Origin: Globobulimina sp.
Taxonomy: Eukaryota > Foraminifera > Rotaliida
DNA length: 6,199 nucleotides
Assembly: GCA_003354225.1 (NCBI GenBank)
Contig: PIVH01000341.1
Coordinates: forward strand, 1 to 6,199
Direction of reading: 5' to 3'
The notes beneath the pieces were generated by a model that saw only the letters and a list, made by a program, of their open reading frames with translations, did no database searches and was not told the DNA's origin. How positions within the stretch are numbered: position 1 is the first letter of the stretch; each line of letters begins with the position of its first letter. Position numbers and translations under genes: made by a program. Shown here in pieces: positions 1-6,199 of this stretch.

Positions 1-457
1 TTTTTGCAATCATCTCTCATATAAACACGATCATCCATGGAGAGCAACTTTGCGATCATGTCATATTGAAATGAATTGTTTATCATTTCTTCATGGAATT
101 TTAGCCACCATTTTTGTGGTTCGTTAGGAAAAGATCTCGTAAAACTATATAGTTTTGACACTGCATTTTGTAGCCCTTTAAGTTGCGTGAATGTTGCAAT
201 TAAACCATGACATTGGTATGACAGTGGATGAGTTAATGTGCGATCAAAATCTGTTATAATTTGAAATAAGTTTGCTACTTTGGATTGAGGTATGCCTTGT
301 TGACAAATTGAGTTGCGTATTAATTGTACTTTTTCATAGTATCTATTGGTGTAATAAATGTTGGCATCATGCTGATAAAACTAAGTAACAAAAAATGCGT
401 AATATTTGATTGTATAATATCCATAAACTAAACACATGATACCTTGAAAGATGACAT
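1..457 (-). CDS. Cytosolic pyrimidine 5'-nucleotidase-like protein (UMPH-1/NT5C3-type, HAD superfamily), 5' part, cut by window edge
   Basis: This reads from ATG at 457-455 (exon 1, 457-443, MSSFK), through an intron at 442-381, into exon 2 from 380 to base 1, giving about 131 residues with the 3' end missing. Exon 2 is open throughout and joins exon 1 in phase 0. Around residues 43-55 it reads LFQIITDFDRTLT, which is HAD motif I: Asp49 would be the nucleophile and Asp51 the general acid/base. The approach IITDFDxTLT and the later K-W-W-x-x-F-H-E-E-M stretch (like the family's eeK-M-EWW region) are what I recognise from cytosolic 5'-nucleotidase III, which dephosphorylates pyrimidine nucleoside monophosphates with Mg2+. 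There is no signal peptide, so it should be cytosolic. HAD motifs II-IV and the rest of the cap would lie left of the window. The exon 1 ATG has A at -3. A longer N-terminus with another upstream exon cannot be excluded. Family call is fairly sure; exact substrate is inferred. Confidence 0.8.
381..442 (-). other. Intron 1 of the 5'-nucleotidase-like gene (62 bp)
   Basis: The donor is AAG|GTATCA and the acceptor is TTACTTAG|TTT, both read on the minus strand. Exon 2 has an in-frame TAG exactly at the acceptor, so its reading frame cannot extend upstream without splicing. Removing these 62 bases joins AAG to TTT in phase 0. Size and GTAT donor match the other three inferred introns. Confidence 0.7.
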
Positions 458-556
458 GTTAAACTCAAAAAGTTTTTCAGTAGTATTAGTATAGGATAAA
501 CATCATAAAAATACACATACAATTTTTACAAATTTAATAGAAAAAAAATTAAGTCA
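458..556. other. Short tandem intergenic spacer between two minus-strand genes
   Basis: Only 99 bp lie between the stop codon of the lectin-Kelch gene (TAA at 559-557) and the ATG of the nucleotidase-like gene at 457. It must hold the 3' UTR of the first and the 5' UTR and core promoter of the second. On the minus strand there is a T8 run just after the stop and an ATTAAA (538-533), which could be a weak polyadenylation signal but is not distinctive in such AT-rich DNA. No clear TATA element was seen. Confidence 0.5.
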
Positions 557-3500
557 TTAAAAATCATCCTCAGTATCATCATCAGTATCAAGTGCTCTTA
601 TATATGGAATTTGACTGTTTTTTATTTTTTTACAGATATAATATATAATAATAGCAATGATTATCGCACCAATTATACTAAATACGATTATTAATATCAT
701 TGCTACAGTATCCACACCATCGTCAGTAGGCTGTTTTGTTGGTGTCATTGATGGGATATTTGTTGTATTAATGAGGCTGGGATATATTCTCAATGGTGAT
801 GCAGTTGGTTCATTACTGGGTACAATGGTCGGTGATACACTTTTATTTCTCGTAAACAGATTTATATTTAAAATATTAACCGCACCAAAACCATAACTCC
901 ATCCTCGATAATTTTTGGACGATTCCTGCAAAATATTTGCTTCCAAATTAGTAATATTATTTTGCAATAAATCCACCGCTTTCTTAAAATCGTTTTGTAG
1001 CTCGAAACATAGCTCAAATGATGTGGTAAATTCATATAAAATATCATCGTTTGTAAAATTATATTCTGTTATAATTATCTTAGTGGTATCATTATTATTG
1101 TTATTATTTTGCAAATTATCCATATCAAACTCTGTAAACTCAACAGTTTCCTCATTTTGCACTATTCGCCTTCTTGTATTAGCATTCGTAGCAAGGATAT
1201 TATTACAATATAATTGTAAGCCCACCAATGGAATTTGAGTATCAATCCATTTCTTATTAATATAATCCTGTCCGCCAACCACCAGAATACAAGATTGATT
1301 TTGAAATATTATAAAATCAACAAACGGAATCACGCGATTACTTTGCATCCCTTCCATCCGATCATAGGTTGCAAATTCATCATTTTCATTCACTGCCTCA
1401 TCAAAAACTGCATCCAAATCAATAACTTGAATATAATTCGTTGCATTTATGCCATTCCGTCCACCAAATAGATATAATTCATTCCTATCTGTCACAAAAG
1501 GTCTGCTATCAATGACATTATATTTTAATTTAATTCCCGGTAATTTTCTATCATTTCGCTCCTCCTCATCCAATGCAATAAATACAATGTCATTAAACCA
1601 ACTATCTGTATTTTCCAAATCCAAATCGGATGTCTCCGCCACTCCATTTATAACCATAATATATTCTTTATCCATATTTTTATAATACGCACACATTGTA
1701 GCTGCGCGTGCTTTGTCCAACGTTAAATTCGTATAATTTTCGCGTATTAAATATCCACTATTTTTACTATCAATTTTATACACTGCCAATCTATTCATTG
1801 CTGCACCATTTTCCTGTCCACCAACAGCAAATACTCGCATCGTATCATCATCCACAGCAATGCATTGTGCATAACATGGAAATGCATCATCATCCAATAT
1901 TGTACGTGATGTGCCATCAGCAAATCGAACATCTAAACTGCTACAGAATGTGCCACAATTACCACCTCCTTCGCCATATTGAAAAAGTCTCCGTAACCCA
2001 CTGTTTACATTTGGCAATGCGTCCCATTTCTCGCCAGCGATGATCTGATCACTGGAATGTGTTTGATACAGCATTGTCTCAAATATTTGTCGCGTATCAG
2101 TATCACTCACATTCGAATTACAAAACACATCTAAACCAAATTGAATGGATGTATCCACTGCTAAATGGGTGCCTAATTCGCAAGAGCTTGGCTCTGCGAC
2201 AGTTAATAATAAAGGCGTTAATTGTACAGAGTCAAAAATAAATATTCCTCCCGCACATTCATCCACTTTTTGAATATTTATACGCAATAAATAGGTCGTA
2301 TTGGAGTTGAGAATTATTGTTTGGTTAAATGCGAATTCATGGATTGTTTCTGAAAAAAAGGACATAGAATTTGATTCGCCTAATAGCGTTTCATTGAGAT
2401 CCATTATATTAATTTGCATATGATTTCCCAGACAATTTGTTTTAATGAATGATAAAACTTTATCCATTTTCCAAGTATATACAATGCTGTCTTCGGTGCT
2501 GAATTCCCATTGAAAGCTCATCACTGAATCCTGTGTTGTTTGATTGTTTATAATCAATGTTTGATTATCACAGGATACATTATATGCAATTGAATTGAAT
2601 TGAAATGATTTTATACTATTCTCTGATTCATGCGGACAGTAATTAGCAATATCAATTTCGTCATTTGACTGCAGCATTCTTCGTCGTTGCAGTGTGTTGT
2701 TGGTATTGATCACAAACAGATTGATATTGTTTTCATGCAAGGTTTGTTGCAATGCTTGATTGATAACATCAATATTTGTCTGCAGTAATACATATGATGG
2801 ATCTGGTAAAATATTTTCAACAGACATTGCAATTTCAAGGCTAAAACATAAACCATCCGATAATACATCACCTTGCAATCTCCGCCGCGTTTCTGTTTCT
2901 GAGGGAGCATTGCTATGTATTGCATTCAAAGATAAATAATAATGTTAGCATAGAATGTTGCTGATGTTAATAATATATATCCATACCATAGCGGATAGCA
3001 TTTATATTGGTTATTCTCATTGGTATTATTATAGCAATCATGAATGCCATAACCATAACTATGAAATGCAGGGTTATAAAATATACATCCATAATCTTGA
3101 CCAGTTGCATTAAAACTAGGTTGAGGATCGACGCCTCCTTTCCATAAACCACCTTGCGGCCATTTCAGTTCTGGTGGAAATGTGCCACTGCCATCATTCC
3201 ATTTCCATACACCATCCGTTTCAACATCACTGCCACCCAAACAACAGCTAAATATAGAGTTGGACGGAAATATTAATTAAAACCATGGAAACCAATTATT
3301 ATAAATAAATACAACATACTAAGTGGTTCCACTGCCAACACCCGTTTCAGCGCATAAGTCGAAGGCTTGTATAAAATCTTGTTGTGTATGGATGGCGGCG
3401 CCATGAGTTCCATATGTATCCATACATTGTTCATCTGCTGAATCTTGAGTGTATTTAGTATCAATAATCACGTATTTAGGATTTGGATTAAATGCTTCTA

Positions 3501-4123
3501 ATTTATAAAGCGCGCAACAGTGTGCAACGTTATAATCCTGTGAACATTGTCCATTTGTTCCATCATAAGTTACTGTCCCAGTGTCACAAAAGGTCATTGT
3601 ATAATTACCAGGACATATTGAAGAAGATTGAGTGGTGATACAATGTAATTGCTGATGATATGGTATTTGCTGACATTCTGCGATTGGTTCAGCGTCTACG
3701 CACTGTTCACACCGGTTATTGTCATAATCAATACAGCCGAGATAACAGCCAGTTACCTGATGATCATCTGGACATACGGCGGCTGTTTGATATTCAAAAT
3801 GCCAATCTTCAATGACCTGGTTGCAACATATTGCATTCGTTGTGTCCGTTGCTACAATACAGCTGTTATTTATTCTGGCACTGTGTTGTTGGCAGCTTAA
3901 TAAGTATGGATAGTTTCCATTCGGGTTACATGATACGTTTGATATGCCCTCTTCTCGGTATCCCGTGACAGTCTCACATTGGAATGGTAATCGTGTTTTT
4001 TCTGTTCATATAGCATTTAAAAATAACAAATGAAGTGGGGAATGAGTTTATTAGTAACTGTGCCGCTGAAAATGCAAACAAAAGTATGTGATAAAAACAC
4101 GATAAAAACAATTTGTTGTCCAT
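557..4123 (-). CDS. Large type I surface protein: signal peptide, Cys-rich modules, C-type lectin-like domain, Kelch propeller, stalk, TM helix
   Basis: Exons run 4123-3320, 3247-2987 and 2912-557, about 1,120-1,140 residues. The N-terminus MDNKLFLSC...LLFAFSAAQ is a good signal peptide. Next (3930-3514) come three Cys-rich modules of form CP-x4-VTGC...NRC...CC, resembling the PCSK9 Cys-rich domain repeats. A C-type-lectin-like domain follows (about 3474-2990, interrupted by an intron): QCMDTYGTHGAAIH, then GGSDVETDGVWKWNDGS, then DYGC...IHDC...YKC. The last exon holds a globular part, Kelch-type strands (MRVFAVGGQ at about 1840, ELYLFGGRNG at about 1480, CILVVGGQD at about 1290), a poly-Asn run, a Ser/Thr/Pro stalk (about 840-720), one TM helix (about 709-632) and a 24-residue tail ending DTDDDTEDDF. 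A dozen or more N-glycosylation sequons support an exposed ectodomain. The last exon has only TTG near its 5' end, so it is not a separate gene. The first ~40 codons are one base out of frame with the rest (see 3996-4001). Role in ligand binding or adhesion is inferred. Confidence 0.75.
1091..1108 (-). repeat. In-gene trinucleotide run encoding six Asn
   Basis: Six consecutive AAT/AAC codons (att/gtt on the plus strand) encode a poly-Asn stretch in a low-complexity linker after the Kelch region. It sits between the RRRIVQ motif and the last ectodomain segment. It is likely length-polymorphic between strains (inference). Confidence 0.7.
2913..2986 (-). other. Intron between the C-type-lectin exon and the Kelch exon (74 bp)
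   Basis: Minus-strand donor CTATG|GTATGG and acceptor ATACATAG|C. A TGCTAAC branch-like site lies at 2950-2944, about 32 bases before the acceptor. Without splicing, the upstream exon stops at 2928-2926 and the downstream frame has an in-frame TAA at 2947-2945. Splicing joins CTA TG + C AAT, giving ...KCYPLCNAPSETE in frame, and completes the end of the lectin domain. Confidence 0.85.
3248..3319 (-). other. Intron within the C-type-lectin-like domain (72 bp)
   Basis: Minus-strand donor TTA|GTATGT and acceptor ATATTTAG|C. The upstream frame otherwise ends at TAG (3321-3319). Splicing gives TA+C (Tyr) and continues in frame as Y-C-C-L-G-G-S-D, joining the first half of the lectin-like domain (QCMDTYGTHG...) to the second (GGSDVETDGVWKWNDG). 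Domain continuity across the joint is strong independent support. Confidence 0.88.
3990..4103. repeat. 11-bp perfect inverted repeat around the frame break in the 5' end of the lectin-Kelch gene
   Basis: Plus-strand ATCGTGTTTTT at 3990-4000 is matched by its reverse complement AAAAACACGAT at 4093-4103, with a 92-base spacer. The right arm overlaps an 11-bp-period direct repeat of GATAAAAACA (4090-4099 and 4101-4110), which lies in the signal-peptide codons. A chance match is possible in AT-rich sequence. Confidence 0.4.
3996..4001 (-). other. Frame break at an A6 run in the 5' end of the lectin-Kelch gene
   Basis: The signal-peptide frame from ATG 4123 stays open until TGA at 3976-3974, while the frame of the Cys-rich exon opens after TGA at 4008-4006. 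The two overlap across an A6 homopolymer (4001-3996). One fewer A would make them continuous. No intron with the GTAT donor seen elsewhere restores the frame. A 55-bp alternative (4027-3973, TTT|GTTATT...GTGAG) is in phase but has a poor donor. Sequencing error, real frameshift and atypical intron remain open. Confidence 0.6.
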
Positions 4124-4326
4124 TTGATATTGTTTGTATTGTCAGCGTCACATTCAGTATTTTTATCTCATGACAACCTGGTATGGCTGGACAGGTTTTG
4201 CGCAGATTGTAACAGATGGTGGTCTTGATAAGTTCAACAATGATGAGGAATAATACCGTTGACATGTTGACTGTAGAAAAAACAACAAAAATTTTTATTT
4301 TAAGTCCACTTATTTTGTCAAACATA
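4124..4326. promoter_or_regulatory. Divergent intergenic region, probable shared promoter
   Basis: The two likely start codons face away from each other across 203 bp, so both promoters and 5' leaders must fit here. Visible elements are a GTTGAC-AT-GTTGAC direct repeat (4258-4271), a perfect AAAAATTTTT palindrome (4287-4296) inside an A/T-rich stretch near the plus-strand start, and ATG triplets on both strands that look unused. No canonical TATA box is clear. The open frames crossing this region on both strands have no recognisable domain. Confidence 0.55.
4258..4271. repeat. GTTGAC tandem direct repeat in the divergent promoter region
   Basis: Two identical GTTGAC hexamers are separated by AT, about 55-70 bases upstream of the plus-strand ATG and 135-150 from the minus-strand ATG. 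This arrangement could be a dimeric transcription-factor site, but that is inference from a single instance. Confidence 0.35.
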
Positions 4327-6199
4327 ATGGCAACCAAATCCGTGTTTTTTTTTTCGCTCACCGTGATCATGTTTGTTACTGCTATTTCATCAATTTTTGT
4401 CAGTCGAAATGGATTAGATGAGCAGAATTGTGGTAATTCGACCGATCAGTCATGTATGTTATCCTTAACACAATGTTATATCATTAACACAACACAAAAC
4501 AATTAAAACAAACCGAAGGTGGGACACTGTACTTTGCGGCAACATTATTAAATGAGAACATCACTGAAGTATACATTATAAATGGACAAAATCCAGCGAT
4601 ATTAAACAATTACATGGCTAACAACCATACCTACCATCCGTGTCTACCACAAACCATTGCGATTCAATCAAACATCCATATCACAATTACTTTTGATGAA
4701 TCTATACAACATATAACAGATTGGTATCCTCAAATTTGTATCGACTATGATCTAAACAATACAAATAACAATAATACGCAGACAAACTATTATATGTTTG
4801 CAGCAACAAAAACACATCTAACCCTTAACAATTTACATATTGATTTATCAGTATACACTGGCATTAATTTTGGAATTATTCGTGTTTCCAATGATTATGA
4901 CAACCAAATTGAAGCACAATTAACATGCAATGATTGTACATTTCAAAATATTGACAATAGCAACGAGCAAAATCAGGAAATGAACATGATTTACTGCACA
5001 AACTCCATAGCATTCAACAATGCCATATTCAGCAATGTCCACAGTATAAACGATTTCATTGTGATGGGAAAAAACACATTTGATATGAACAATATATTGG
5101 TCTCTGACTGCACATTCGACGAATCATTCATTAGAATCGAAGATGTTAGCTACGACTATGGAGCTCCCAATAACATCAATTTCGAAAACTGCCAATTTTC
5201 AAATATCTCTGCTCAAAACAGTCTGGTCAACGACCAGTGGATTTCGTGTGATTTGAGCATATTTAATGTTAATTTCAATGATATTCATCACGGATTTATT
5301 TATCGCGGAGCTTATGAATTTGGCAGTTCTGTGCGCCTGAAAAATATCAAAGTAACCACCTCTCAGTTATTCAGTGACGATATCGATGCTTTGTTTAATT
5401 TTAACTTTGCAGACACTGTCGAGATAGAAAATATTACCGTTGAATATGGCTATGATATCACAAAACGTTGTGTCTATGTCATTGATGCACTCGATTCCCA
5501 TTCTCGAATGAACGCATCCTATGTAGTCATACAATGCGATAATCCAATTGCATTGATATCGAATTTTGTATCCATGACCATCAACAATGCAGTATTGAGC
5601 ATTGATATTAGCGAGGAAGAGATGGAGTTATTGCGACAGCAACATTATGCAGATTATGATTATATAGCTTTAGGATATGTATACCATCCAACCTATGCTC
5701 TGATATCCAATCAAGGCGAGTTATATGTCACTAACATGAGTGTAAAGGGTCTGACCATTGCTCGTAGGATGTTTCATAATTATCATATATTAAATATTGA
5801 CAATTTCCAAGTGATTGCTCATTCTAATTACAGTCCAAACGCACTGCAATCCACTGGCATTATAAAGCAAAGCAGAGCCAGCGCCAATATTACCGTTCGT
5901 AATTCGCTATTTATTGGCGGGTTTAATATAATTCACATCCAAGGAGGGATTGTATCAGTTTATGATACAGCCTTCCAAGATGCGGCTGGCGCGTTTGAGG
6001 TGAAATCGGCAGACAATATTCTAATTTCGGCGTGTACTTTTTATCGTGTTGGCAGGTATTGGAGCAATGTTGCGTATGCCAACCAAAACACACTGCAGAT
6101 TTTGTATATTGAGGGAAATGCTGCAGTCCAACAACGTATCACCATCGAAAACAGTTATTTTTCTGGATATGATGACTTTTGCAGCAGTTTGTTTCTTTT
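4327..6199 (+). CDS. Secreted right-handed parallel beta-helix repeat protein, 5' part, cut by window edge
   Basis: Exon 1 (4327-4453) and exon 2 (4519 to beyond the edge) give about 602 residues with no stop. The start at 4327 (ATAATGG, A at -3 and G at +4) is chosen over in-frame upstream ATGs at 4216-4266 because it begins a compact signal peptide, MATKSVFFFSLTVIMFVTA. A short Cys motif follows, NGLDEQNCGNSTDQSCGTLYF, made whole only by splicing. The rest is a long series of irregular 20-40-residue units of the type V-x-[IF]-x-N-x-x-F-x-N-[IV], for example CNDCTFQNID, AFNNAIFSNV, INFENCQFSNIS, IFNVNFNDIH, VEIENITVEYG, ITVRNSLFIGG and ISACTFYRVG. This is the pattern of right-handed beta-helix (pectate-lyase-fold, PbH1-like) proteins. 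No catalytic residues can be named. Such proteins are often adhesins or polysaccharide-binding enzymes. Whether a C-terminal TM or Cys-rich domain follows is out of view. Confidence 0.75.
4454..4518 (+). other. Intron 1 of the beta-helix gene (65 bp)
   Basis: Donor CAT|GTATGT and acceptor ACCGAAG|G. The exon 1 frame hits TAA at 4504-4506, and the exon 2 frame has TAA at 4485-4487. Splicing yields T+GT (Cys) and the phrase DQSCGTLYFAA in frame. CTTAAC and ATTAAC inside the intron are possible branch sites. Length 65 (2 modulo 3) corrects exactly the frame difference. Confidence 0.8.

Noticed and set aside
657-2241. Several 60-110-residue plus-strand open frames
   Set aside because: They lie antisense to the long Kelch exon, have no recognisable domain and poor composition. 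The minus-strand frame is open across the whole stretch with coherent motifs.
2926-2929. Independent start of the Kelch protein at the TTG at 2929
   Set aside because: There is no ATG at this point, an in-frame stop lies just upstream, and the splice from 2987 to 2912 is in phase and completes the lectin domain.
3896-3977. Alternative 82-bp intron GTGAGA...ATTAAG to repair the lectin-Kelch 5' frame
   Set aside because: It is in phase but would remove the coding-like ETVTGYREEGISNVSCNPNG segment and the first Cys of module 1, and its donor does not match the GTAT pattern.
4216-4326. Upstream in-frame ATGs (4216, 4240, 4243, 4264) as start of the beta-helix gene
   Set aside because: They would place about 37 extra residues before the signal sequence; the 4327 ATG has better context and leads directly into the hydrophobic core.
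4017-4370. Minus-strand open frame containing MSTVLFLIIVELIKTTIC as an alternative start for the lectin-Kelch gene
   Set aside because: It needs a 176-bp intron from a weak GTTGTC donor to meet the Cys-rich exon, and it runs over the start of the opposite gene. The signal peptide at 4123 is closer and more typical. It stays a fallback if cDNA shows a longer leader.
1-6199. tRNA, rRNA, CRISPR array or mobile element
   Set aside because: No cloverleaf-like arms, regular spaced repeats, terminal repeats or transposase-like reading frames were seen on either strand by eye.

Overview
The window looks like nuclear DNA of a compact, AT-rich (roughly two-thirds A+T by eye) unicellular eukaryote. Four introns can be inferred from reading-frame continuity. 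They are 62, 72, 74 and 65 bp long, all begin GTAT and end AG, and one contains a TGCTAAC branch-point-like site. Long genes are packed with about 100-200 bp between them. The secreted or membrane products carry Ser/Thr/Pro stalks of the PSxxPTxxP kind and recurrent RRR-x-x-Q motifs, which I associate with SAR protists (stramenopiles, rhizarians). That placement is an impression, not a result. Nothing suggests a prokaryote or a virus.

Layout. (1) Positions 457 down to 1, minus strand: the 5' part of a cytosolic pyrimidine 5'-nucleotidase-like (UMPH-1/NT5C3-type, HAD superfamily) gene, with a five-codon first exon, a 62-bp intron and the catalytic DFDRT motif; it is cut by the left edge. (2) Positions 4123 down to 557, minus strand: one large multi-exon gene of about 1,120-1,140 residues for a type I surface protein. 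In order it has a signal peptide, three Cys-rich modules, a C-type-lectin-like domain split by an intron, a globular region with RRR-type motifs, a Kelch-type propeller, a Pro/Ser/Thr stalk, a transmembrane helix and an acidic tail. Its first ~40 codons are out of frame with the rest by one base. This could be an indel in an A6 run, an unusual intron or a true lesion. (3) Positions 4124-4326: a divergent 203-bp intergenic region. (4) Positions 4327 to beyond 6199, plus strand: a secreted right-handed beta-helix protein with a signal peptide and a 65-bp intron near the start, cut by the right edge.

The lectin-Kelch gene and the beta-helix gene are head to head across a short shared promoter, and both products are predicted to be extracytoplasmic, so co-regulation as cell-surface or secreted adhesion factors is plausible (inference). 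The nucleotidase is a housekeeping neighbour with no evident link to them. The main candidate for something undescribed is the domain combination of the large surface protein together with its repeated Arg-cluster motif.
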